From Strigamia acuminata (Eukaryota; Arthropoda; Chilopoda; Geophilomorpha; Linotaeniidae), in contig OX442315.1 in assembly GCA_949358305.1 (NCBI GenBank), positions 17,572,427 to 17,636,426 on the forward strand: a stretch of DNA of 64,000 bases, in the 5' to 3' direction. Within the stretch, counting starts at the first letter, position 1, and every line of letters begins with the position of its first letter. The translations under genes were made by a program, and so were the position numbers. A model generated the notes under the pieces. That model saw only the letters and a program-made list of their open reading frames with translations, was not told the origin of the DNA and did no database searches. Of the stretch, positions 11,687 to 22,330 are shown piece by piece.

Positions 11687-14600
11687 GAGGAAGAAGGGAG
11701 TGAGGAGGTGGTGGCCACGACGGCCATGAAGCGCCTCCTGGCGGCTTCCTATTACTTTCTTGTCCTGCACGTTGCCCTCGTCCACTCGGCCGTGCCAAAC
11801 ATCGGTACCTGGATGTAAGTTTGCTCACTTTATTATCATTTTCATTTCCAAAAATTAACACTTAAAAAAAAAAATCCAATAAATTTAATTTAAAAAAATT
11901 TAATTTAAAAAAATTAAACCAAACTAAAAAAAAAATCGAGGGTGTGGGTTCTTAAGTAGTGTGTAATGGGATTGAGATGTCACGGTTTTTTTCCCTCCAG
12001 TTTCTTATCGCCGGGTTTTGTCATTTTACAACAATAATCGCATTGCCATAAAAGACGGAGGGCATATAAATAAGGGTGACACGTTAAATCTTTTTATTTC
12101 TTTTTTGCACGTCTCATTTACGCCCGATTGCGTATCCCCTGCGATTGGACACGATTTTCAAGTGCGCGGCTCGGGGTTGGGTGTTTGGTGTTGATGGTAA
12201 TGACACCAAGTCACCGAGCGAGCTGATGATCTGTGGCATCGCGTCGCTCGCAGGTTGACTGTTGACAAGAATGGATGGCCTTCATTTTCTGCCAAGTCTT
12301 TAGCGGCCCTATTGTCCAGAATAAGACTCATGGGAAATTGCTCGTCATCTCTCATCATGACATCACCAAACGAGTATGGAAAAAGATTGGCTAGGGCATA
12401 GGGATGGGGCCCCCCATAGTCCCTTGTCTTATTGCAATTGGTCGTATTTTTCTTGCGCCGATTTTCATCGTTTGCGCGTTTATTAGGTGGCGCGAAACGA
12501 ATTTGGTTGCGTAGTTTGCAGCCCCCCTGAGGTGTCTTACCCTCTCGACACCCCCCCTTTTACAGCGTCACCTGGTGATGGGGCGGTTTTATTTTTTCAC
12601 GTTTTTGCATCGCGCGCACAATGGTCAATGCCCCTGCGCGCGCTTGCGACATCATTAAGAGACGGACGGTCATCATTAGTTCGTGAATGGTGATGGAGTA
12701 AATTTGAAGTAAATTTAAAATTTGGACTTCGGGATCCCGAAGGTTAATTTTTTTTTGTTAAGTAAATATAATTGCATGTAATTGGTGATATTTAGGCTGG
12801 TCTTATCCATTTCTTTGATACATTTCCCTTTGGCATTTGTCAAATACTCATCTCGATGTTATCTGGCGTTTGTAATTGCGTCTCTCTTCAATGACAAGTG
12901 GCGTTTGGGCTTGTGTTGGTTTTTTTTTCTTTTACTCGTTTCTTATCGGCCTTAATTAGCCGAATAGTTCAAATGAAGCAAAAAAGAAATTTTTTTTTTG
13001 GATATTTTGAAAGTAATAGGTGTGGCAAGGACCCGTCATTGGATGACCCGATGAATGCACGCGCTTGGTCATGGGTTGGACCCCTGTAGAGTGAAAAGGC
13101 GAGGTTGTAATTTCTCGATAATAAGTTTGCGCTCTTTAATTGCAACGCTTTGGTCAGTTTTTTTTTTTTTGTTTGATGGGTCCATGAAATATCAAATTGA
13201 TATACAATTTTTTTTTTGCTTGCTATGCAGTGGTGCCTGTTTGCACCTGAGATGTGGGTCCCACTTTGTGAATGTAATGACGCTGCGTTTTCGGCAATGA
13301 AAAGGGATTTTTGAACCCACTGAAAAATGTTGTAATTTTTTTTTTTTTTTTTTAAATTTTTTTGAAATTTATTAATTTTTTTAATTTAATTTTTTTTTTT
13401 TTTAATTTTTGTAAATAGGAACTTGGGCATGCAAGGAAACGATGTGTGGCGTAATCAACAGATGTATATCATCGGTGCCCAACCGCTTTGTACGCAAATT
13501 TCCGGTCTGTCATCTGGACAAACGAAACTTTGCCAACTTTATCAAGATCATATGTCTCATGTTGGACGTGGAGCGCGGATTGGAATCGGTGAATGCCAGT
13601 GGCAGTTCCGCAACAGACGTTGGAATTGTTCTACGGTTGAGGATTCTTCAGTTTTTGGACCCGTTTTACAAATTGGTAATTAAAATCACTCAATTTTATT
13701 TTATTTTTTTTAATAAATATCGAAAATAAGTGAAAACAGTCAAAAACGTGTGTGATTGAGCTTTATTTACGCGTATTTCAATCGATTTTAATAGGAAAAA
13801 TGGTTTTACAAATAGAAAAACAGAAAAAAATGAAAGTGAAACAGACATTTTTCAATTCGTTTCACCCGTTTGAACGTTTCCTGGATTGTAAAATGATGTA
13901 AAGTAATAACCCGAAATTATTTAATGATGCAACGACCTCTTCCTTTTAAGCACACCAGTATAGTAATTTCTTTTCTTTTTAAGCGAGGCAAAATTTTATT
14001 TGTACAGTTTTAGGATCCAAAACCTTTTCATTTTTTTCTTTTTTCTCCACTTCTTTTCTTTTGGCTTTTTTTCCTCGTTTCGTGGACCTCCTACGGTACT
14101 AATGGTACTAATGGCGATTTCGATTGCAATTTCTTCTCGATTGTTGGGTTTTTAACTTGGTTTGCAACGAGGGGACGCTTTGGTAAAGTTTTCTTGATGA
14201 AATTGTCCAAAGCACTTGAAAGAAAGCGTCGTTGTCGTTCATCTTCATTCCTCCCCAAATGGTGAAATAACTTATATAAGTTTTTCTCCAATTCCCTGGA
14301 ATCCTTTTAAGACGTCCAACACATTTCGGAATTTTCTACAGAAACGGAAACAATTGAATGGAAGAAAAGAAGAAGAAAACGGACCGAAATCACAATATTT
14401 TTCATTGAATTTTCATTAGTGTGTTTTAGATCGAAAGCAGGCAGAAAACTTGAATATTTTATCGACGATTTATTTAATTTTAATTTTAGTAATTTTTGTT
14501 TTGGTTTTTCTCACCAGCAAGCCGCGAAGCAGCATTTACACACGCGGTTGCGGCAGCGGGAGTTGTGCACGCCGTGAGCCGAGCATGTCGCGATGGGGCG

Positions 14601-17600
14601 TTGTCAAGCTGCGGCTGCAGTCGAGCAGCTCGTCCACGGGATCTCCATCGTGATTGGATTTGGGGTGGTTGCGGCGATAACATCGAATACGGCTACCGAT
14701 TCGCCGAGGGATTCGTCGACGTGCGGGAAAGAGAAAAGAACTTCCAAAAGGGCACGAGACGTCAGGGTCGCTCACTCATGAATCTCCACAATAACGAAGC
14801 TGGAAGACGAGTAAGTCATTATAAAAATTTTTAAAAAAAATATTTAAAAAACAAACTTACTCCTTATATCATCAATTAACGTTTTTTAAATTGTTTTTTT
14901 TTGTTTTTTAATTTTATTACAACCGTATTTGGTGTTTGTTCTCGCGTCCAATTAAGATGCCACGCTTTTTTGTGTGCGTTTCGCGTGTTTTTTATTTAAA
15001 TAAATTTTGCCGAGCGACTGTAGGTGTCGTGGTTAATTCTTAAGTGGCTGCGATTTGCGTGATCACATTTTTTCCTTTTGTTTTCCTAATTATTTTAGTT
15101 GAAATGGAAATTTTGGAATATTTCTCTCTCGCGGTCATTAATCAGTGGCGTTTTTCGATCATAGATCCAACTGTGTGACGACGCCCCTTCATCTTTTCGG
15201 GGTGGGGATGTGGGATGATGTATTAGAGCCTCGATACAACGAGTAAAAAGACCCGTTGTACCTGGATCCCGTTGTAGCGAAAAAGCGTGATAAAAACCGC
15301 GCGTAATTTATCGTTTCACGCCCTCGGAATCTCGTCATTCCGTTGAAATTAAATCTCATTGGCGACCCGCATTAGTCACGTATCCCCTTGGCGTGTGCGC
15401 CAAACACGCACCTTGACGTCAAGTCCCCCCCACACAACCCCCCCAACCTCCATCCCACTCTTATCAACATTGTTTGCTCGCCTCGAACATTTTTTAGGGT
15501 TCTTAACTTTTACGACTTGATACTTTAATTTCTTTCTTTTCTTTTCTTGTTTTAATGCAAAAGAAAGTTTTTCTTTTTCTTGTTCGCACAAAACGACAAA
15601 ACAGAATACAATGGAGTCGTAAAATAAAATTGAATCGGGTGTGGTTTCCTTCGATGTAAAAAAAAATGAAAATTGAAATGTTTTTGTTTGATTTTAGTCA
15701 ATTAGTCAATTAGAGGAATTGTTTGCTATTTGCATCGCTTTTTGATGTTTTGCGCGATGTGTTTGAGGTTTTTTTTTGTTTTTTCTTTCTTTCTTTTTTT
15801 TTGAGGTAAAAAGGGAGGGAATAATCCTTGAACGGGACAACGAAATTGAAGGGACGTAAAGCAAAGAGGAAGTCGGTGAAGCGAATAGAACAGAACACGC
15901 TCACTCGGGCTAAAGCTGTTGATTTATGGAGCGCGATTTATCACGTATAGCGGCCACTGACCTCCATCCAACACCTTGGCATCAAGATGACAATCAAGCT
16001 CGAGTCAACTCGACGAGATTAATCGATTTCATTTCGTTTTATTGATTTGTAGTCTATATTTATTGTATTTTTAATGAGTAATTGAATTGGATGCATATCA
16101 AATGACGAGCAAATCAATTAATCATCGTTTCGCACATCCCGCCTGCGATGGCGACGATGATGGTGTTGAATCTGTTGATTGAGATGTACCCTCGGGGTCA
16201 AAGCAGTTCCGCAGTCTCCTCACCTCGGAAGCACAAAAGCATACAACTTCGCCCTCCCTTCCTGCCTCCTTCTGCGCATTTCATTCCTCGCCCTTCGGGC
16301 TGTAAAACGCGATTCTTGACAAAGAATGTCTTTGTCGCCGACCCCATCTGATTGGTGAAAGAGATGGAGGGTGAAACTTTTCATTCTCCATCCCACAACC
16401 CCGCAACCCCCTTCCCTACCCGTCCTGCCCCCTTTTGACCGTGCATGGTCCTTTTTCTCTTCACCTTCTGGCGTCTTGTGACACTGGCGGCACGAGACAA
16501 AATGCTCGACACGAAAATTAGCCTTGTTCGATTCAACGCTTCCCCCCACTGCCCTTGTAACGCGCTCCAAACATGCCCACTTTTCCCGTTGTAGTGTTTC
16601 ACGGTGCAGTTTGGCACAACAAATCCTGAAAAGTTGCCAGCTGAGGGTGCAACACAACTCGTGTTCGCCCAATTGAGTTAGCACGGGAAGCGCAAACGCG
16701 AATTTTGCGCTTTATTATTATTTATTCATTTATTATGGATGGTGGGGTTCGTGCGGCGGCTTTTTCAATCGAGTTCTTTTGGCTTTAAAAGGGAATTTTA
16801 AGGCGATTCGAGGAGAAAAAGATTATAGTCATTTTTTGGTGGAAACAATTTCGAGAAATTAGCTATTAATTTGGTTGACATGCAAGTTTTATCGTAAACT
16901 GTACTTAAGTTCACTTCGCATGAATTTTAAGTAGGTGAAGAAAGTTTGATTTATGGGGCAATTAATTGCAGCGCATTTAGATTGCGTTGTATTACAGAAA
17001 AAAAAATTATTTTGAAATTTTACACCACGATTTTTTATTTTCGCACGTTTCGATGGAAATTTCCGAGATTATAAATACACAATTTGAATAGAAATAACAC
17101 GTTAAGTATTATTATAATGTTGCGCAAATATATTAAATAGAAATTGGCTTCCATTTGCAATTAGTGGTGAAATGTTTGTCACCTGAGCGTGTTCAAATCG
17201 GATTATGTAAAAGCAGAAAGGGGAACTAATCGATAATTGACTGGATTATTCATTTTTTTTTCTTCTCTTCATGTTGCAGGAAATGAATTATGTCCCAAAC
17301 ACAAACTTGTAATAACGAAAACCCCAAGCATTTTGTTTTTTTTTAAAAAAAAATGAATTTTTGATATGTTTAATGTTTATCTTGATAAGAATTCTAGAGG
17401 GGGTTTTTGCAAGTTTGATCCGGATTTTTTTGCCCGCCTTTAGGGACACCGCATTTCGAGGCCCCACCCAAACGCCTTGTGGATTAATGCGTGATTTACG
17501 AGAGTTGAGATTATTTTTGAAAGGTGCTTTAGATTCCTTTCAAGTCTGCCTTTCAGGGCGTGTAATAACCTTAACACGGTGTTATTTTGTTTCAATGTTT

Positions 17601-18106
17601 ATGACTTATTTAATTTTTAATTTTTTTTTTCTTTCTTTTTTTTATAGGCCGTTATTCGAAAAACTAAAGTAACGTGCAAGTGCCACGGTGTTTCCGGTTC
17701 GTGCAGCCTCATCACTTGTTGGCAGCAACTGTCGTCGTTCCGTGAGATCGGCGATCACCTGAAAGACAAATACGATGGCGCCACTGAAGTAAAGATCAAC
17801 AAACGTGGCAAATTACAGGTAGCCAACTCCAAGTTCAACGTGCCGACTGCCGAGGAACTGGTCTATGTCGACGATTCGCCAGATTACTGCATGCGGAACA
17901 AAACCATAGGTTCAGTGGGCACAAAAGGACGCATCTGTAACAGAAAGTCGATGGGAATGGATGGTTGCAAACTCTTGTGCTGTGGCCGAGGCTTCAATAC
18001 TTTTAAGGTCACTCTGAAGGAACGATGCGATTGCAAGTTTCATTGGTGTTGCTACGTCGAGTGCAAAACTTGCATCAAAATGGTGGACGTGCACTCGTGC
18101 AAATAG
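11687..18106 (+). CDS. Wnt5: Wnt5 secreted signalling protein
   Basis: Secreted lipid-modified ligand of Frizzled/Ror/Ryk receptors, acting mainly in non-canonical Wnt signalling. Coding exons are 11726-11814, 13419-13675, 14518-14810 and 17648-18106, all with GT-AG introns and matching phases, giving 365 residues. A signal peptide (hydrophobic residues 4-22, ending VHSA) precedes the Wnt domain. Diagnostic features are IIGAQPLC near the N-terminus, [15 protein letters not shown], the palmitoleoylation-site motif CHGVSGSCS encoded at the start of the last exon, and a C-terminal cysteine cluster with [13 protein letters not shown]. The IIGAQPLC start and the C-terminal sequence identify Wnt5 rather than other Wnts. 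It lacks the long N-terminal insertion of Drosophila Wnt5. The exon carrying the ATG opens at an acceptor (AG at 11685-11686), so an untranslated upstream exon is expected. The reading frame is open back to that acceptor, so a longer N-terminus cannot be excluded. Confidence 0.95.
15230..15300. mobile_element. Possible pogo/Tigger-like transposon end
   Basis: GAGCCTCGATACAACGAG and the following CCGTTGTACC and CCGTTGTAGCG motifs resemble the terminal repeats of pogo/Tigger elements, which read like CCTCGATATAACGA. It lies in the third Wnt5 intron. Only one end is visible, so this is a tentative fossil. Confidence 0.3.
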
Positions 18107-18845
18107 ATCACATGATGATTGGTGTAAAAATTAATTTTAGAAGCCATTTTTGTATGTCTAGAATGGACTGGGAATGTAGAAGCATTGTTTCATTTATTTT
18201 TAATTTTTTTGAAAGGTTTGTTTTGCTTTTTTAAATTTTTTTTTTTGATTTTTGATTTTTTTTTTTTTATAACAAGTTATTAGTTTCAATTCAATGATGA
18301 ATTTTTGCATTTCTAACGTTTTTGACCTCAAGTTTTTTCAGGGAATTTAGTGATATGTGAGTCGTAATTAAATAACTAGCATTGATAATTAATTATTAAT
18401 AAATATTGTATTATTTAATATTAATATTCCATTATAGCCAATCGGTTTGTAACAATTTAAGTGTGAATAGCATGTCTGATAAAATTTTTATAAATATAAC
18501 TTTGACTTGTAAGTGGTGTAATGAGCAATTCTTTCGTTTTCTTCGTGATCGTGATATGAATGTACCGTAATCGTTTATTTGCAATGTATCACCTTCGATT
18601 ATTCTCGATTTGTTTGTTGATTATTGCACTTTCTAACTCCTTCGATTCATTTTTCTGGTCACATTTAATAAATTTTTATTCAATAATGGATACAATTGCC
18701 CGTCGTCCTCAAAACAAGACACGATGCACGAAAAATAGCCACCGAGAATGAAGCGCCATCTAACAACAACTCATACAAGTAAAGTAAACTTGGGCGCCAG
18801 GCGCCATCTAATAACAACCTTACAAGCAGAATAAGATGTTTTGTT
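18107..18845. other. Convergent 3' spacer between Wnt5 and ataxin-10
   Basis: Contains the Wnt5 3' UTR, with AATAAA-type signals near 18395-18402, and the shared convergent interval ending at the ataxin-10 stop. It is A+T-rich with no supported coding sequence. Confidence 0.6.
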
Positions 18846-21800
18846 TTATTCAAAAAGTGCTTTGACATCTTCCAAATTCCTATTCGGGGCACCCGAATTG
18901 GAAGATGTTGATGCGCTTCCTTCTTTTCCAATGTTTTCCACGAGTCGATTTAATTCACTACTTTGATCAAAATCTAACCTTTTCATCATTTTTATAATGC
19001 TTTGGTTTTCTAGGTTGTTTTCACACATGTTCCTGATCGCAAATATTGCCCATTGAGTTATAACTGAATAAATACATTTAGGAATTTGATTGCTAAAAAT
19101 AGTAATTGTAATTGGGCATAGAATAAAAGGAGTAATGGTTAAATTGAACGGTTGTCGATTGACCCAGGCAGAAACGACTGAACGGGGTCAACTTCGTCTT
19201 TTTCTTTTCTTTGGATAATATTTTGCAAAATGTAAATATTTTCAATAAAATTCAGAAACTCATCTAAACAATCCATCTTTTCATTGAAGATTTGTTACTT
19301 GAACGCATATTTTAAATCAATATTTAAAAAAAATATCAATTTTTGCATCTGTGATAGTTCGTTTTGCACTATCTCAGTGAAAATGTTTCCCTTTGCAAAG
19401 TGATATTGACGTTTTACTGTGAAACGTTTGTATCGCTTCCATGATTGGTCCAATTTTCCACACATAATGAAGGGAAATGGCGAATGTGGGACGTGTTTTC
19501 ATGAATGTGACTTCTATAGGCATGTGATTGGCCCAAAAAGCACTATCTAAAACTAACATGGTCCAAAAATTTTAAGCACATTTGAGGCTGACTTAAAAGA
19601 AATTGGTCCAAAATTTATCCAAAAGAACAGTTGTTTGGAAAGTGACATTAAGTTCAATGAACTTCCAGCAAATACTTTAAAATTTATATCCTATCATAGT
19701 TTTCCGCTACAACTTATTTTTCTGAGATGAAGAAATTATATTGAAATAAAAGCACACGCCATCAATTAATATTGGAACATTATGCTTTTTGATCTACCTA
19801 AAACTCTTATGCATCACTTGGGGATGACGAAACCAACTGATCTTCAAATATTTTTACTACGTAAAATGTTTTAAACGAAGTCACCCCGTCCAGTCGCCCA
19901 ATCCTCCTGTTCCGGATTTAGTTAACGCGGGGTCCTAAGCTACAACACATATGGCACAAATTCTAAAAATTAAAAAAAATGTAAAACTTATGGTTCCCAT
20001 AATTGCGGGGCCCTTTGCTGCAGCTTCTTTGGCTTAATGGTAAATCCGACCCTGCTTTTATTCTATGCCTGATAATTGTTTCATTCTGAAAGGATACAGG
20101 GATTTCGAGCGTCAATGTTACAACACTCTAGAAGTATCGGAATGCAGTCGAGTTCTCGAACCTTTAAAGAAAAATACACCAAATAAGTTAGTTTGTAAAT
20201 GAATTAAACAAATACAATAGTTGAACGCATGCTTACGTGGTCTTGATTTCGCTTGCACTTCAAACATAAATTGCCAATTAATCGAACTATATCTACCTTC
20301 AATCCGTTAGCAGGATTGAAAGCAACTTCTTCCGGATTAGCGGCAGCTGACAGTTTTACAATAGGTGTAAAGTTATTTTCACTTTCTTTTCCTAGTTGGT
20401 GCACGCTTTTCAATAAATCTATAAACATAATTTAAAATTTACTCTACGCATTGAATTAATTGAAAAATCTTCGTACGCAAGAGAGTGGATAAAAGCTCGA
20501 GATCCTTTTGAAGCTCCACATTGTAACAATCACGAGCAGAAGCAGCGCATAAAATCTCCATAATTTTCAATACTGTCAATGATTCCTGTAAAATTCGTAA
20601 AGTTGCTATCAACATTATAAACAAATTTCAAAATTCAAAATATGGACATTACATATTGCTCGCAATCAGCATCTGAGACGGTCAAAATTTCACTCCAATG
20701 AGTCTTCAAGTTTTCAGCGAGAAATATTATATTAATATGATGAACTTTCATCATCTTATCGCCTAATGCTTCTATTATTACTTCGAGTAGAGATAACCTG
20801 AAATTAAAAAGCGAAATTATATTTTATTTCAATTTCAATTTTACTTTTAATTTCTTACTTTTTTTCATTCGATAATTCCTGATACAATTTTCGGAGAAAT
20901 TGTTCTTTTTCCAATAACGATATTAATGTGTACAAACTACAAATATAAACGTTATCAGTAAACTAAACAACTGCGTCATTTATTTATTTACCCCCATTCA
21001 ACATTCTTTTCAGATGCAGCTTGAATGAGAAAATTGCAAATAAAAAAAAATAAATCTGAATCGTCGAATAAGTCTTGGATATTCGTCTCTTCATCATATA
21101 AACAGTTATAAAGCAGCATGGACACGTAGTTGCGTAATTTATCGTCCGTTGAGACTGACAATAACTTCCTAGAGAAAAATAATGCGTTAATTGTTTTTCC
21201 ATACACAAAATCTCAAATTATTACCTGATAACGTCCTTTAACTCAATCCAAATGAACTTTTTGTTGTCCCTATTGTTAACGACCAAATTTCCCCAAAACT
21301 GAACTACACATGTAAGACATGCTCCATCTAAATTCAATATAAAAACAATAATAAAAACATTATAAAAAATGTTAGACGAAAAGGTAAAATAATTTATTGC
21401 TGACACCCATTCGTATGCTACAATTGCCATTTCCTTCCAAGGCAGTGAGGACCGTTTCCTTCGAGATTTTTATCAGTTTGGAGCTTTTAACAAACAAAAC
21501 AAGGTTAGTTTCAGAAAGAATTTTATTTTTTTTTATTATGGTTTAACTTACTCGGCAATTTTAAGTTGTTGGTGTCTACCCAGTGAACACAAATTTCGTA
21601 AGAATCCAAATATTTCTGCGCGTAATTGAATGTGAACGTCATTATTTACATCTGAAGAATCTTCAAGTACTTTAACGAGCACAGATATTCCATTATCGGG
21701 GAATTTATTCCTATAAAATAAGTTTGATTAGTTTAAATTAGCTTGAAAAGTTTATATTCAGCCTGATAATCACCTATCATTCATAGGTTTGATTATTTCT

Positions 21801-21949
21801 TTTCTTAAAAATTTGAAATTTTCAGAAATACTTTGCAAAGTACTATTACGGTTTGTTTCAGAGAGTTCTTCGAGGGAATGGCTTATTGTTTTAAATACTT
21901 TAAAAACCGTGCACGCATTTTCAGCATTTGCGTTGCTGGCCGCCGCCAT
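18846..21949 (-). CDS. ATXN10: Ataxin-10
   Basis: Cytoplasmic armadillo/HEAT-like protein linked in vertebrates to neuritogenesis, cytokinesis and cilia; no catalytic activity. Eleven coding exons (5' to 3'): 21949-21774, 21710-21552, 21483-21407, 21327-21225, 21168-20992, 20936-20859, 20797-20653, 20585-20477, 20418-20237, 20161-20098 and 19063-18846. Phases are continuous and give 495 residues, close to the human 475. The C-terminal third is the family signature: IVRLIGNLCLKCKRNQDHV, RELDCIPILLECCNIDARNPF, then ITQWAIFAIRNMCENN, corresponding to the ataxin-10 domain. Exon 8 must end at 20477, because only that donor (a 58-bp intron) restores the frame. The last intron (20097-19064) has a U12-like donor, GTATCCTTTC. 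The ATG lies in AAAATGG context. The stop codon TAA is embedded in an AATAAA. The 5' end faces transketolase across 381 bp. Confidence 0.93.
19064..20097 (-). other. U12-type (minor spliceosome) intron candidate in ataxin-10
   Basis: The 5' splice site after exon 10 reads T|GTATCCTTTC, a perfect match to the U12-type GT-AG donor consensus and unlike every other donor in the window. About 20 bases before the acceptor is ATTCCTAAAT, a fair match to the U12 branch-point consensus TTCCTTAAC, at the expected short distance. The intron is 1034 bp, against 50-115 bp for its neighbours, because of the transposon remnant. Confidence 0.65.
19155..19915. mobile_element. DNA-transposon remnant inside ataxin-10 intron 10
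   Basis: CGACTGAACGGGGTCAACTTCGT (about 19176-19198) and the reverse complement of the segment around 19874-19900 (CGACTGGACGGGGTGACTTCGT) form diverged terminal inverted repeats about 700 bp apart. Between them, on the minus strand, 19559-19374 keeps a 61-codon open frame containing VLDSAFWANHMPIEVTFMK, FAISLHYVWKIGPIMEAI and nearby degenerate continuation. It may be a piggyBac-like transposase fragment (CCC-starting ends near a TTAA-like site), but the superfamily call is weak. It accounts for most of the length of this intron. Confidence 0.5.
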
Positions 21950-22330
21950 TTTTCGGATTCTACGAAAAGGTGATTTGGTAAATTCACTCACCGAGGCGAC
22001 AAAGCTGAAAAGAAAGAAATGTTTTCTTAAAAATATCAAACGAGTTATGTTTTTATTTCACTTTTCGAATTTTTCCTATTTTCTAAATGAATAAAAGATT
22101 GTTTTTAGGAATAAACTTATAATTTTTTTAATTAATACTCTTGTCGTTTTAAATGTTAATGATAACATAAAAACTGCATTCTTTTTCAGTTTTAAATCCG
22201 TTTTTAAATTAATTGGCGCACGAAATTACTTCAGTTCAGGTGCATTTAATATTTTATGAATAGCCCCTTAGGTCATTTAGTGGTTATCTAAACAACCAGG
22301 CACGTACATCCGATCACAGTACATGCCACA
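21950..22330. promoter_or_regulatory. Shared divergent promoter, ataxin-10 / transketolase
   Basis: Only 381 bases separate the ataxin-10 start codon (minus) from the first transketolase start codon (plus), so both core promoters must lie here. No TATA box is obvious next to either gene. A TCAGT-type initiator candidate lies at about 22232-22236. A short upstream ATG frame (22323-22376) overlaps the transketolase start. Confidence 0.55.

Noticed and set aside
20443..20476. Extension of ataxin-10 exon 8 to the downstream stop region (codons RTKIFQLIQCVE)
   Set aside because: Ending there would leave an impossible 24-30 bp intron in the wrong phase. The donor at 20476 gives a 58-bp intron, correct phase and a family-like LLHLLKSVHQLGKE junction.
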